From Caulobacter sp. CCH9-E1 (GTDB lineage Bacteria; Pseudomonadota; Alphaproteobacteria; Caulobacterales; Caulobacteraceae), in NCBI RefSeq assembly GCF_001556515.1, contig NZ_LSJA01000298.1, positions 1 to 43,539 of the forward strand: a stretch of 43,539 bases of DNA, in the 5' to 3' direction. Of the stretch, positions 16,132-24,795 are shown in pieces. The notes beneath the pieces were generated by a model. The model was given only the letters and a program-made list of their open reading frames with translations, did not search any database and was not told the origin of the DNA. Both the position numbers and the translations under genes were made by a program. Numbering within the stretch: position 1 is the first letter of the stretch; each line of letters starts with the position of its first letter.

Positions 16132-16824
16132 ATGGCCTGGCTTTCCCCTTCCGACTTCCTTCCGATCGCCGGCGCGCTGGTCGCCGGCGGCGTGATTGGG
16201 TTCGAGCGCGAGTACCGCGCCCGGCCGGCGGGGCTGCGCACCCACATGCTGGTCAGCCTGGCGTCGGCCCTGCTGATGCTGGCCGCCGTCCACCAGGTGC
16301 GGTGGATGAGCGACACCCCGGGGGACATTCTGCGCATCGACCCGGTCCGCATGGCCCACGGCGTGTTGACCGGTGTCGGCTTCCTGTGCGGCGGGGTGAT
16401 CTTCCAGCAGGGCTTTTCGGTGCATGGGCTGACGACCGCCGCTTCCCTGTGGGTAACCTCGGCGATCGGCACGCTGTTCGGCGTTGGCCTTTACGGTCTG
16501 GCCACGGTCGGAACGGTTCTGGCGGTCGTCACCCTCAGCGCGGCCCGCTGGCTGGACCGCAGCCTGCCGCAGACGAACTACACCGAGATCATCGTCCGCT
16601 CGCGCCGCGAGACCCCGCTGGACGAGGAGGAACTGCGCCGTCTGCTGACCGACTACGACCTGAAGGGCCAGCGTCTGAACCATCGCCTACGCGACGGCGG
16701 CGCTGTGTTCGAATTGGCGGGGCCCTTCTCCGGCAACGGCGCGCTACGGCTGCGCGAGGTGGCTCATCGGCTGCGGTCCGATCCGCGCGTCGTCGAGTTC
16801 GACATTCTGCCGCGCAAGGATTGA
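16132..16824 (+). CDS. MgtC/SapB-family membrane protein
   Basis: The protein has 230 residues. The N-terminal half has four to five membrane helices. Family signatures are VIGFEREYRARPAGLRTHMLVSL split over two helices, and GVLTGVGFLCGGVIFQQG followed by GLTTAASLWVTSAIG. The C-terminal soluble part (about 150-230) looks like the ACT-like domain of longer members. MgtC proteins aid survival in low magnesium and influence membrane potential, but the true transport role is debated. No magnesium-responsive leader is evident. The start lies 31 bases after the repeat and has no clear ribosome site. Confidence 0.9.
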   Translation: MAWLSPSDFLPIAGALVAGGVIGFEREYRARPAGLRTHMLVSLASALLMLAAVHQVRWMSDTPGDILRIDPVRMAHGVLTGVGFLCGGVIFQQGFSVHGLTTAASLWVTSAIGTLFGVGLYGLATVGTVLAVVTLSAARWLDRSLPQTNYTEIIVRSRRETPLDEEELRRLLTDYDLKGQRLNHRLRDGGAVFELAGPFSGNGALRLREVAHRLRSDPRVVEFDILPRKD

Positions 16825-16873
16825 GCCGCCGCGTCGTCTTCTCCCCGTGATCCCTCCCGGCTAGAGTGGCGGG

Positions 16874-17806
16874 ATGGTCCTGCGGGTTCACATCGACACC
16901 GATTGCGGCGTGGACGACGCCCTGGCGCTGGCCCTGCTGGCGCGCGCCAGACAGGCGGTCGAGGTGGTGTCGGTCTCGGCCGTGTTCGGCAACACCTATG
17001 TCGACCAGGCCGCCGCCAATGCGCGCGGCGTGCTGCGCTTGGCCGGCTGCGGCGCCGAGGTCTATATCGGCGCCGGCTCGGGCCTGGCCAAGCGCCGGGT
17101 CGAACGGATGCGGCCCGCCCACGGCGTCGACGGCCTGAACGGCGCGGGCTTCTCGCAGCGCTGGAAGCTGCCGGAGCTGGAGCGCGGCCATTCGGCGAAC
17201 TTCCTGGCCTTCGCCGCGCGCCGCAAGGTGCGGGGTCTGTTCCTGGGGCCGCTGACCAATCTGGCCAAGAGCCTGCTGGAAGACCCGGCCGCCTTCCGTG
17301 ACTGGCGTCCGACGATCACCGCCGGCGCCTTCGCCGTCGAGGGCAAGGCCGCGGGCGGCGCGGACTTCAACAGCTGGAGCGATCCCGAAGCGCTGCAACG
17401 CACCCTGGAAGCCGGGGTCATGCCGCGCCTGACGCCGTTGGACGTCAGTCGCCTGGTCGAGGTCACCGCCGAAGACCTCTCGCGCGGCGCCGATTGCTGC
17501 GGCTCGCCCCTGTCGGCGCGCCTGACCAAGGCGGCGGTCGGCTATATCGCCTTCCACAAGAGCGTCTGGGGCGGCGACGGCTGCCGTCCGCACGACGCGG
17601 TGGCGGCCGCCAGCCTGATCGCGCCCGAACTCTTCACGTTCGAGCCGGCGCGCCTGCGCGTGGCGGTCGACGGGCCGCGCCTGGGCCGGGTCGAGCGAAT
17701 CGACGGGACCCCGAACGCCGAGGTCTGCGTGGGCCTGGACGCCGAGGGCGTAAAGCGGCTGATCGTTGGCGGACTGTTCGGCGTGAAAGCGGTCGAGGCG
17801 GCTTAG
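16874..17806 (+). CDS. Inosine/uridine-preferring type nucleoside hydrolase
   Basis: The protein has 310 residues and opens with HIDTDCGVDDALAL, the calcium-binding DxDxGxDDA signature of the family (here DTDCGVDDA). The downstream FNSWSDPEAL matches the substrate-binding segment, and GCRPHDAVAAA carries the histidine and aspartate expected near the C-terminus. Such enzymes release the base from ribonucleosides for salvage. The substrate cannot be assigned. The stop overlaps the convergent GFA-type gene by 4 bases. Confidence 0.92.
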   Translation: MVLRVHIDTDCGVDDALALALLARARQAVEVVSVSAVFGNTYVDQAAANARGVLRLAGCGAEVYIGAGSGLAKRRVERMRPAHGVDGLNGAGFSQRWKLPELERGHSANFLAFAARRKVRGLFLGPLTNLAKSLLEDPAAFRDWRPTITAGAFAVEGKAAGGADFNSWSDPEALQRTLEAGVMPRLTPLDVSRLVEVTAEDLSRGADCCGSPLSARLTKAAVGYIAFHKSVWGGDGCRPHDAVAAASLIAPELFTFEPARLRVAVDGPRLGRVERIDGTPNAEVCVGLDAEGVKRLIVGGLFGVKAVEAA

Positions 17807-18207
17807 GCCGGCGGATTCTGCTCGAATTGCAGCGCGCCCTCGTGCGGCTGATGCCAGGGCGGCGCGCTGGCCATCCACATATCGGCCTGGACCTTGAAGT
17901 CCGACGCGTCGTCCAGCCCGCCGACCTTGACCGCCACCATCCCGCGGTTCTTGTCAGGCCTTGAGAAGACGTGGACCCCGCAGGTCCCGCAGAAATAGCT
18001 GCCGCCGCTGGTCCTGCTGGCCTTGAAGACGCGAGCCTCGCCACGCGTGACCGTCAACGAGGCGGCGGGAAACACCATGGTCAGGTTCGGCGAGCCGCCC
18101 GCCACGTATTGGCAGTCCCGGCAGTGGCAGGCGATGTGGAACATCGGGGCGGCCGACACTTCGTAGCGGATCTCGCCGCAGCGGCAGCCGCCTGTTCGCG
18201 TCGTCAT
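17803..18207 (-). CDS. GFA-family zinc protein (glutathione-dependent formaldehyde-activating fold)
   Basis: The protein has 134 residues with the zinc cysteines of the GFA/CENP-V fold: C8 and C10 in GGCRCGEIRY, C27, C29 and C32 in ACHCRDCQ, and C73 and C76 in YFCGTCGVHVF. The founding member helps condense formaldehyde with glutathione, but most members have no proven reaction. No formaldehyde pathway gene is nearby. It is convergent with the nucleoside hydrolase and ends 4 bases inside it. Confidence 0.9.
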   Translation of the reverse strand: MTTRTGGCRCGEIRYEVSAAPMFHIACHCRDCQYVAGGSPNLTMVFPAASLTVTRGEARVFKASRTSGGSYFCGTCGVHVFSRPDKNRGMVAVKVGGLDDASDFKVQADMWMASAPPWHQPHEGALQFEQNPPA

Positions 18208-18259
18208 GCTGATCTCCCTCGCCGGAAGATTGGCGCGGAGCGATGCGCGACGGCAAGGG

Positions 18260-18541
18260 CTAGTGCGGCTGGCCCCACTGCGCCGCGCGCTCGCGGACCA
18301 GGTCGCGCATGAACTGGTCGAGATCGGCGAGGCGCTGGTCCATTTCCGAAACCGACACGCCGTTCCAGACCGCGTGGTCGTAGGCCGAGCGCGCCTCTTG
18401 CAGGTTCTCGCCCGCGCGGTACCGCTCGACGATATGGAGGGTCTCCAGCAGCTTGGTGGGACGGTCGACCTTCTCGTGCTTCATCGACCAGTAGCTGACC
18501 ATGTACTCGGCCAGGATCCCTTCATCCGACGTGCTGACCAT
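18260..18541 (-). CDS. Small soluble protein of unknown function
   Basis: The protein has 93 residues, is charged and mainly helical, and lacks a signal peptide. It has aromatic-rich EYMVSYWSMKHEK near the start and ends with RDLVRERAAQWGQPH. GGGAGA lies before the ATG at 18541. I do not recognise the family. Codon use and third-position GC look like the neighbours, which supports a real gene. It lies 52 bases after the start of the GFA gene on the same strand, so the two may share a transcript. Confidence 0.65.
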   Translation of the reverse strand: MVSTSDEGILAEYMVSYWSMKHEKVDRPTKLLETLHIVERYRAGENLQEARSAYDHAVWNGVSVSEMDQRLADLDQFMRDLVRERAAQWGQPH

Positions 18542-18602
18542 CGGCGTCTCCCTCGTGCTGGCCGCTAGATAGGGAGCCCGTCGCGCGTCGCCAGGGTTTG
18601 GA

Positions 18603-18902
18603 TCAAATTCCGCCGGCGGCCTTCCACTCGTCTTCGAACATCGCCGCGGTGATTGGCGTCAGCGTCAGGCGCTGGCCCTCGTGCTCGGCGACGTGACCTT
18701 CCAGCAGGTTGGCGGCCATGTCGCGAAAGGAGCCCTCGACCAGGCTGCCGCCGAACTCGGCCTCGGCGCAGGCGCGGCGGCCGTCGGCGAAGACGTCGAT
18801 CAGGCGCGGCACGCCGCCCCGGCCATCCACCTCGTAGAAGATGGCTACGGGCTCGTCGCTCGGCGGATGGGTCCAGTCGCAGCGGAAGTGGGAGACGATC
18901 AT
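18603..18902 (-). CDS. Small protein resembling the DUF6881 family
   Basis: The protein has 99 residues. The N-terminal pattern FRCDWTHPPSDEPVAIFYEVD followed by PRLIDVFADGRR resembles DUF6881, where a tryptophan/histidine strand is followed by an EPV...YEVD strand and a FADGR turn. Members have no known job and are often seen near immunity-type genes. No toxin gene is seen here. It lies 61 bases upstream of the 93-residue gene on the same strand. The link to that family is from memory and should be treated as likely and not proven. Confidence 0.6.
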   Translation of the reverse strand: MIVSHFRCDWTHPPSDEPVAIFYEVDGRGGVPRLIDVFADGRRACAEAEFGGSLVEGSFRDMAANLLEGHVAEHEGQRLTLTPITAAMFEDEWKAAGGI

Positions 18903-19015
18903 GGAGGCGTTTTCGACCCGACCGGCTCCCGGCGCAAGAGTGAGCGGCGTTTACGAGTCGTTAGGGAAGTCAGGGCTTTTCCTCGGGGGCGGAAGCGAGG
19001 AAAGTGCGAGAACAC

Positions 19016-19525
19016 ATGATGAACGCGAATCGCACGCCCATCCGCATCCTCGGCCTCGACCCGGGCCTTCGCCGCACCGGCTGGGGCGTGCTGACGATCG
19101 ACGGCGCGCGCATGAGCCACGTCGCTCACGGGGTCATCGTCCCCGACGAGAAGGCCGACTTCGCCCAGCGGCTGCTGAGCCTTTTCGAGGGGCTCACCGC
19201 CGTGATCGATGAGCATCGCCCGGACGAGGCGGCGGTCGAGGAGGTGTTCCTGAACACCAACGCCCAGTCGACGCTGAAGCTGGGCCACGCCCGCGCCGCC
19301 GCCCTGATCGCGCCCGCTCGCGCCGGCCTGCCGGTGGCGGAGTACTCCACGCGCCTGGTCAAGAAGGCGGTGGTCGGCACCGGCGCCGCCGACAAGGCCC
19401 AGATCGGCTTCATGATCGCCCGCCTCTTGCCAACCGCCGGCAAGACCACGGCCGACTGCGCCGACGCCCTGGCCGTCGCCATCACCCACGCCAACCTGCG
19501 CGCCGCCCACCGGAGGGTCGCATGA
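19016..19525 (+). CDS. ruvC: Holliday junction endonuclease RuvC
   Basis: RuvC cuts Holliday junctions symmetrically. The protein has 169 residues. The catalytic acidic residues sit in [13 protein letters not shown] (N-terminal), [10 protein letters not shown] (middle) and [10 protein letters not shown] (C-terminal). AGGAAAG at about 18998-19003 suits the ATG at 19016. A second ATG at 19019 follows directly, and a GTG at 19004 is too close to the ribosome site. The stop overlaps ruvA by 4 bases (ATGA), so the two are coupled. Confidence 0.95.
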   Translation: MMNANRTPIRILGLDPGLRRTGWGVLTIDGARMSHVAHGVIVPDEKADFAQRLLSLFEGLTAVIDEHRPDEAAVEEVFLNTNAQSTLKLGHARAAALIAPARAGLPVAEYSTRLVKKAVVGTGAADKAQIGFMIARLLPTAGKTTADCADALAVAITHANLRAAHRRVA

Positions 19526-20142
19526 TCGGTCGCTTGCGCGGCGCCGTCGCCGAGGTCGGCGAGGAAGAGGCCCTGATCGACGTCATGGGCGTTGGCTATG
19601 TCGTGCGCTGCGGTCACCGCACGCTGCAGCGCCTGCCGGCCCTGGGCGAGGAGACCCTGCTGCACATCGAAAGTCAGTGGAGCGAGAGCGCGGGTCTGCG
19701 GCTCTATGGCTTCGCCACGCGCGAGGACCGCAAGGCCTTCGTGCTGCTGCAGGCGATCCAGGGCGTGGGGCCCAAGGCCGCCATGGCGGTGCTGGACGTG
19801 CTGTCGCCGGCCGAGCTGGCCTCCGCCGTCGCCCGCGAGGACAAGGTCGCCGTCGGCCGCGCCAATGGCGTCGGCCCCAAGCTCGCCCTGCGCATCGTCA
19901 CCGAGTTGAAGGACAAGCCGATCACCGATGGACCGGTGCTGATGACCGCGCCCGCGGCCAGCGCCGCGTCCTCCGCGCCGGCCAAGCCCGCGCCGACCGG
20001 CGACGCCGTCGCGGCCCTGATGGGGCTGGGCGTGGCCGAGGTGAACGCCCGCCGCGTCGTCGAGGCCGCCGCCGATCGTCTCGGCGAGGAAGCGACCGTC
20101 CAGGCCCTGATCAAGGCCGGCCTGCAGGAGCTTGGCCGATGA
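19522..20142 (+). CDS. ruvA: Holliday junction helicase subunit RuvA
   Basis: The protein has 206 residues. An N-terminal OB fold (about 1-65, starting MIGRLRGAV) is followed by two helix-hairpin-helix motifs, [18 protein letters not shown] and [21 protein letters not shown] flexible alanine/proline linker (about 145-160) leads to the C-terminal domain III that touches RuvB. RuvA tetramers bind the junction and load RuvB. It overlaps ruvC by 4 bases. It is separated from ruvB by 127 bases that contain a stem-loop repeat. Confidence 0.95.
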   Translation: MIGRLRGAVAEVGEEEALIDVMGVGYVVRCGHRTLQRLPALGEETLLHIESQWSESAGLRLYGFATREDRKAFVLLQAIQGVGPKAAMAVLDVLSPAELASAVAREDKVAVGRANGVGPKLALRIVTELKDKPITDGPVLMTAPAASAASSAPAKPAPTGDAVAALMGLGVAEVNARRVVEAAADRLGEEATVQALIKAGLQELGR

Positions 20143-20152
20143 GTTTGGCTCG

Positions 20153-20263
20153 GCGGCTCCCCCCACCTGACCGCTTCGCGGTCGTCCGCCCCCAAGGGCG
20201 GGCGGAAGACGCCACATCCTTCTTCCCCCTCAGGGGGAGGAGCGCCGAAGGCGCGGAGGGGGC
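20153..20263. repeat. C-rich/G-rich stem-loop repeat between ruvA and ruvB
   Basis: Several short palindromes are packed here: ACCGCTTCGCGGT, CCGCCCCCAAGGGCGGGCGG, CCCCCTCAGGGGG and GCGCCGAAGGCGC. The general plan, C-rich on the left and a GGAGGGGGCAAG end, is shared with the elements at 15941-16100 and 27824-28013. It is non-coding and lies within the ruvCAB unit. Confidence 0.7.
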
Positions 20264-20269
20264 AAGTCA

Positions 20270-21313
20270 ATGACCCGCATCATCTCCGGCGAGCCGCAGC
20301 TGGGCGATCAGGTCGCCACGGCCGACCGCGCCCTGCGGCCCCAGACCCTGGCCGAGTTCGTCGGTCAGGAGCAGGCCAAGGGCAATCTCCGCGTCTTCAT
20401 CGAGGCCGCCAAGGGCCGGGGCGAGGCCCTGGACCACGTGCTGCTGTTCGGCCCGCCGGGCCTAGGCAAGACCACCTTGGCCCAGATCGTCGCCCGCGAG
20501 CTGGGCGTGAACTTCCGCGCCACCTCGGGCCCGGTGCTGAACAAGCCCGGCGACCTGGCGGCGATCCTGACCAATCTCGAGCCGAACGACGTCCTGTTCA
20601 TCGACGAGATCCATCGCCTGTCCTCGAACGTCGAGGAGATCCTCTATCCGGCGATGGAGGACCATGTGCTGGATCTGGTGATCGGCGAGGGCCCCTCTGC
20701 GCGCTCGATCCGTATTGATCTGGCGCCCTTCACCCTGGTGGCGGCCACGACCCGGGCGGGCATGCTGGCCACGCCCCTGCGCGACCGCTTCGGCATCCCG
20801 ATCCGCCTGGAATTCTACACCCCGGCCGAGCTGCGTCACGTGCTGCAGCACGCCGCCCGCAAGATGGGCGCGCCGCTGTCGGACGACGGCGCCGACGAGA
20901 TCGCCAAGCGCGCTCGCGGCACGCCCCGCGTCGCCGGCCGTCTGCTGCGCCGGGTGCGCGACTTCGCCACCGCGGACGGCGCGACCATCATCGACCGCAA
21001 GGCGGCGGGCTTGGCTCTGGCCCGGCTGGAGGTCGACGAAAGCGGTCTCGACAGCCTGGACCGTCGCTACCTGCGCGCCATGATCGAGCACTATGGCGGC
21101 GGGCCGGTTGGCGTGGAGACGATCGCCTACGCCATCGCCGAGGCCCGCGACGCGGTCGAGGACGTGATCGAGCCCTATCTGATGCAGCAGGGCTTCATCC
21201 AGCGCACCCCGCGCGGCCGCATGGCCTGCGGCAAGGCCTATCTGCACCTGGGCCTGACCCCGCCCGCCGCCCCGCCGGGGACCGCTCAGGGAGGTCTGTT
21301 CGATGAAGGCTAG
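20270..21313 (+). CDS. ruvB: Holliday junction helicase motor RuvB
   Basis: The protein has 347 residues. After the N-terminal [14 protein letters not shown] come Walker [13 protein letters not shown], Walker [11 protein letters not shown], sensor [10 protein letters not shown] and the LRDRFG arginine region. The C-terminal winged helix ends with QRTPRGRMA. RuvB drives branch migration together with RuvA. It overlaps the next gene by 11 bases, so the SEDS-like gene is translated from the same transcript. Confidence 0.97.
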   Translation: MTRIISGEPQLGDQVATADRALRPQTLAEFVGQEQAKGNLRVFIEAAKGRGEALDHVLLFGPPGLGKTTLAQIVARELGVNFRATSGPVLNKPGDLAAILTNLEPNDVLFIDEIHRLSSNVEEILYPAMEDHVLDLVIGEGPSARSIRIDLAPFTLVAATTRAGMLATPLRDRFGIPIRLEFYTPAELRHVLQHAARKMGAPLSDDGADEIAKRARGTPRVAGRLLRRVRDFATADGATIIDRKAAGLALARLEVDESGLDSLDRRYLRAMIEHYGGGPVGVETIAYAIAEARDAVEDVIEPYLMQQGFIQRTPRGRMACGKAYLHLGLTPPAAPPGTAQGGLFDEG

Positions 21314-22169
21314 CGACCTGGGCGCTATCCGATTGTTCACGGCCGGTCTGGCCGCCGTGAGCGTCGCCGTCTCCCTGGCCGCCATCGGCTTGGCGGGCGG
21401 GCCGCGCAACGCCTTGATCGTCCAAGGGCTCTCCGCCGTGCTCGCCCTCGGTCTGGCCCTGCTCGTCGGGCGCTTCTGGAGACGGGCTCGCTGGCGGCTT
21501 TGGGTGCTGATGGCCGCCTGCGCCCTGGCCGTGGTCCTGACGCTGATGAACGGCGTCTCGCTGGAGGGCGCAAAGCGGTGGCTGGCGCTGGGGCCGGTTC
21601 AGCTGCACACGGCGTCGATGGTGCTGCCGTTCGCGGCCTGGGCCTTCGCCAAGGGCTTCGACGACCGTCGCGTGGCGCCGATCGCGGGCCTGGTCGCTCT
21701 CCTTCTGCTGTACCAGCACGACGCGGCCTCCTCGCTGGCCTTTGCCTTGGCGCTCGCGGCGGCGACGCTGGTGGAGCGCCCGCGTCAGCTGACGCCCTGG
21801 GCGTGCGCGGTGATCGGCGGACTCCTGGCCTACGCCGCCTGGGTCGAGCCCGACACCCTGCCCGCGGTGCCCTATGTCGAGGGACTTCTCGCCCATACGA
21901 TGAAGGCCAATCCCGCGCTCGGCCTCGTGACAGGCGTCCTGATGATCAGCTTGCCAGCGCCGTTCCTGGCCGTCGCGCAAGCGCGGCCCGAACGTCGCGC
22001 CGAGGCGCTGGCGCTCGCGGCTCTATGGACCGGCTGGATCGCCGGCAACCTGTTTGGAAACTATCCCGCGCCCGTTCTAGGCTATGGCGCCGCGCCGATC
22101 CTGGCCTGGGGCCTGTCTCTGGGCTTGGCGCTCGGCGATTCCGTCAACCAGGACCCGCCCGCGTCATGA
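21303..22169 (+). CDS. Short SEDS-like (FtsW/RodA-like) integral membrane protein
   Basis: The protein has 288 residues with eight to nine hydrophobic segments. [20 protein letters not shown] closely recalls the conserved GA.RWI.LG..QLQPSE stretch of FtsW/RodA. The later [25 protein letters not shown] recalls the C-terminal P.PF.SYGGSS.L helix. It is about 100 residues shorter than real SEDS glycosyltransferases. The catalytic aspartate region between the last helices is not evident, so it may be a shrunken, non-catalytic relative. It overlaps ruvB by 11 bases at its start and ybgC by 4 bases at its end. I know no named homologue. Confidence 0.6.
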   Translation: MKASDLGAIRLFTAGLAAVSVAVSLAAIGLAGGPRNALIVQGLSAVLALGLALLVGRFWRRARWRLWVLMAACALAVVLTLMNGVSLEGAKRWLALGPVQLHTASMVLPFAAWAFAKGFDDRRVAPIAGLVALLLLYQHDAASSLAFALALAAATLVERPRQLTPWACAVIGGLLAYAAWVEPDTLPAVPYVEGLLAHTMKANPALGLVTGVLMISLPAPFLAVAQARPERRAEALALAALWTGWIAGNLFGNYPAPVLGYGAAPILAWGLSLGLALGDSVNQDPPAS

Positions 22170-22612
22170 TTGAACCGACCGTCGGCGTCTTCGAAGGCCG
22201 CGAGCATCAGTTGCCCGTGCGCATCTATTACGAGGACACCGACTTCACCGGCATCGTCTACCACGCCAACTACCTGCGCTATCTGGAGCGGGGGCGGAGC
22301 GACTTCTTTCGCGCGGTCGGCATCTCGCACAGCGAGCTGGCCGAGCAAGACACCGGCTTCGCGGTCATCCGCATGGAGTTGGACTTCAAGCGCGCGGCCA
22401 GGATCGACGACGCCCTGGTGGTGCGCACCCTGTACGAGCGGGTCGAGGGCGTGCGGTTGCATGTCAGCCAGCGGATCACACGCGGCGACGAGACCCTCCT
22501 GGAAGCCAAGGCGGTCGCCGTCTGCATCAGCCTTTCGGGACGTCCGCGTCGACCGACGGCGGAGATGACCGCCAAGCTGGCGCCCTGGCTGGCGCCGCCG
22601 AACGAGGCTTAG
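22166..22612 (+). CDS. ybgC: YbgC-type hotdog-fold acyl-CoA thioesterase of the Tol-Pal cluster
   Basis: The protein has 148 residues. The family signature is RIYYEDTDFTGIVYHANYLRYLERGR, shown here in two parts: YYEDTDFTGIVYHANYL, with the catalytic aspartate and the histidine/asparagine, then RYLERGR. YbgC hydrolyses acyl-CoA thioesters and associates with acyl carrier protein. Its fixed place before tolQ suggests a link with envelope lipid supply. The ATG overlaps the previous stop by 4 bases. tolQ begins 119 bases downstream. Confidence 0.94.
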   Translation: MIEPTVGVFEGREHQLPVRIYYEDTDFTGIVYHANYLRYLERGRSDFFRAVGISHSELAEQDTGFAVIRMELDFKRAARIDDALVVRTLYERVEGVRLHVSQRITRGDETLLEAKAVAVCISLSGRPRRPTAEMTAKLAPWLAPPNEA

Positions 22613-22731
22613 AGCCGCGTCCCCATTTTTTCGGATCGATCGACCCTCGTCATAGTTTCACCCAAGCGCCGCTTCATGCCATACGGCGCACACCTGTCCT
22701 GATCAGACGCCCCAACGGAGCCCTATCCCGC

Positions 22732-23424
22732 ATGGACGCCTCGGCCGCCGCCCCCAATTTCTCGTTCTTCGCCCTGTTCATGCAGGCCGACTGGGTCGTC
22801 AAAGGCGTGATGATCGGCCTGATCCTGGCCTCGCTGGGATCCTGGGCCGTGATCCTGGACAAGCTGTTCCGCTTCCAGTCGCTGAACCGCGCGGCCGACC
22901 GCTTCGAGGAGCAGGTCGGAGGCGGGCGTTCGCTGGAGGACGTGGCGGGCGAGGCCGGCGCCAATCCGCCCCACGCGCTGCCGCGCATGCTGCAGGCGGC
23001 GCTGAAGGAATGGCGCGAGGCCAAGACCCGGGCCATGACCGAGAACCAGACGGCGTTCCTGGTCGCCCGCATCGACCGCATTCTCGACACCATGATCGCC
23101 CGCGAGACCGCCAAGGTCGAAGAGGGCCTGGGCAGCCTGGCCATTGTCGCCACCGCCTCGCCGTTCATCGGCCTGTTCGGCACGGTGTGGGGCATCATGC
23201 ACGCCTTCCAGAACATCGCCCTGTCGAAGAACACCTCGCTGGCCGTCGTTGCGCCCTCGATCGCCGAGGCCCTGTTCGCCACCGCCGTCGGCCTGATCGC
23301 CGCCATCCCGGCCTATATCGCCTACAACAAGTTCTCGACCGACGCGGGCAAGTACGCCGGCCGCCTGGAAGGCTTCGCCGATGACCTGTCGACCGCGATC
23401 CAGCGTCGCCTGACCGAGCGCTAA
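22732..23424 (+). CDS. tolQ: TolQ, inner-membrane proton channel subunit
   Basis: The protein has 230 residues with three membrane helices. The first is at about 22-45, and the other two are in the second half around [20 protein letters not shown] and [21 protein letters not shown]. These are the MotA/TolQ/ExbB signatures. With TolR it uses the proton gradient to energise TolA. It is the first of tolQ-tolR-tolA-tolB-pal-cpoB. tolR follows after 3 bases. Confidence 0.96.
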   Translation: MDASAAAPNFSFFALFMQADWVVKGVMIGLILASLGSWAVILDKLFRFQSLNRAADRFEEQVGGGRSLEDVAGEAGANPPHALPRMLQAALKEWREAKTRAMTENQTAFLVARIDRILDTMIARETAKVEEGLGSLAIVATASPFIGLFGTVWGIMHAFQNIALSKNTSLAVVAPSIAEALFATAVGLIAAIPAYIAYNKFSTDAGKYAGRLEGFADDLSTAIQRRLTER

Positions 23425-23427
23425 GCC

Positions 23428-23946
23428 ATGGCGATGTCCTCCAACGACGCCTTCGCCACCGGGGGCGGCCGAGGCCGCCGCCGCCGCCGCTCGCGCGGGG
23501 CCCTGTCGGAGATCAACGTCACCCCGCTGGTCGACGTGATGCTGGTGCTCTTGATCATCTTCATGATCTCGGCGCCGCTGCTGACCGCCGGCGTGCCGCT
23601 GGAGCTGCCCAAGACCGAGGCCGCGGCCCTGCAGAACCAGGAAGAGCCGATTACCGTGTCGATCCGCAAGGACGGCGGCGTCTTCGTCGGCGAGACCCAG
23701 ATCCCGTTCGAGAACCTGGCGCCGCGCATCAGCGCGATCGCCGGCGACGGCTACGACAAGCCGATCTTCGTGCGCGCCGACGGCGGAGCCACCTATTCGA
23801 TCGTCGCCCAGGTGATGGCGGGCCTGTCGAACGCCGGCTTCAACAAGATCAACCTGATCACCGAGACGGGCGGCCCGTCCTCGGGCGCGGCGCCCCGCGA
23901 CGCCCAACCGGCGGCGGACGCGGGCGACCTGCGGCCGGCGCAGTAG
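23428..23946 (+). CDS. tolR: TolR, inner-membrane channel subunit
   Basis: The protein has 172 residues. After a basic glycine/arginine-rich start comes SEINVTPLVDVMLVLLIIFM, the single membrane helix with the proton-carrying aspartate of the ExbD/TolR family. A periplasmic domain (about 60-150) and an alanine-rich tail follow. The tail beyond about 150 is longer than in Escherichia coli TolR. It starts 3 bases after tolQ and ends 7 bases before tolA. Confidence 0.96.
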   Translation: MAMSSNDAFATGGGRGRRRRRSRGALSEINVTPLVDVMLVLLIIFMISAPLLTAGVPLELPKTEAAALQNQEEPITVSIRKDGGVFVGETQIPFENLAPRISAIAGDGYDKPIFVRADGGATYSIVAQVMAGLSNAGFNKINLITETGGPSSGAAPRDAQPAADAGDLRPAQ

Positions 23947-23953
23947 GGGCGAC

Positions 23954-24766
23954 ATGATCGCCCGCCGCGAACCAAAGGTTTCTCCGGCCCTTTTGGCCTC
24001 GATCGCGCTGCACGGCGCGGTCGCGGCCTTGATCGCGTTCGGCCTGCCGTGGAAATCGTCCAAGCCGATTACGATCGGCGAGTCGGTTCCCGTGACCATC
24101 GTCGCCAACGGCCCGACCAACGTCCGCCCGGCCGAGGAAGCGCCGGTCGAGCAGACGGCCCAGGCGCCCGAGCCCGAGCCCCAGGCGACGCCGCAGCCTC
24201 CGGCCCCGACGCCCGCGCCGACGCCGACCCCAGCCCCCGCGCCGCCGCCCAAGCCGACGCCGGTTCCCAAGCCCGCGCCGACCCCGACGCCGGCCAAGCC
24301 GACGCCGACCAAGAAGAACGACAACGACTTCTTCGCCTCGCTGGAAGCCTCCATCGCCAAGACCAAGAAGGCGACCGGCAAGCCGACCTCGAACGCGGCC
24401 AAAGGCCCTGCGCGGCAGGAGACCTCGGTCTCGGCGCGTCCCGCCCTGGGCGCCGCCACCGGCCTTTCGGCCTCGGCGCTGGGCCGCCTGCAGGGCGAGG
24501 TGCAGGATCGCTGGAACCCCAATTGCGAGGTCGAGGGCGGCGCCAACGTCAATGTCCGCGTGGTGTTCGTGATCGGGCCGGGCGGCCGCGTCGTCGGCCA
24601 GCCGGAGTCGCCGGGCACGTCCTCGCCCGACCCCGTGGTCAAGGCCGCCTCGGACCGCGCCATCCGCGCGCTGTTCGCCGCCTCGCCGTTCGCCTATCTG
24701 CCGCCCGATCTGTACGGTCAGAAAATCGCCCTGAACTTCAACGCAAAACAGGCCTGTTCGCGTTGA
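23954..24766 (+). CDS. tolA: TolA, periplasm-spanning linker of the Tol system
   Basis: The protein has 270 residues. One membrane helix lies at about 10-33 near the N-terminus. A proline/alanine/glutamate-rich rod at about 55-120 has PAPTP- and PKP-like units in place of the long alanine/lysine helix of enterobacterial TolA. A short lysine-rich helix is followed by a TonB-like C-terminal domain (about 175-270) starting at QGEVQDRW. TolA links TolQR to Pal and TolB and helps pull the outer membrane in at division. Order and domains make the call firm despite the short rod. Confidence 0.9.
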   Translation: MIARREPKVSPALLASIALHGAVAALIAFGLPWKSSKPITIGESVPVTIVANGPTNVRPAEEAPVEQTAQAPEPEPQATPQPPAPTPAPTPTPAPAPPPKPTPVPKPAPTPTPAKPTPTKKNDNDFFASLEASIAKTKKATGKPTSNAAKGPARQETSVSARPALGAATGLSASALGRLQGEVQDRWNPNCEVEGGANVNVRVVFVIGPGGRVVGQPESPGTSSPDPVVKAASDRAIRALFAASPFAYLPPDLYGQKIALNFNAKQACSR

Positions 24767-24795
24767 TGTCCGGAAGGAATAAGAAGGAGACCCCG

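Noticed and set aside
18603..18902. Toxin-immunity system suggested by the DUF6881-like protein
   Set aside because: No toxin, Rhs or secretion gene lies nearby, so there is no support for such a role beyond the weak family likeness.
24150..24320. Tandem-repeat look of the proline/alanine-rich stretch in tolA
   Set aside because: It is the ordinary low-complexity rod of TolA and has no direct-repeat unit at the DNA level beyond codon bias.
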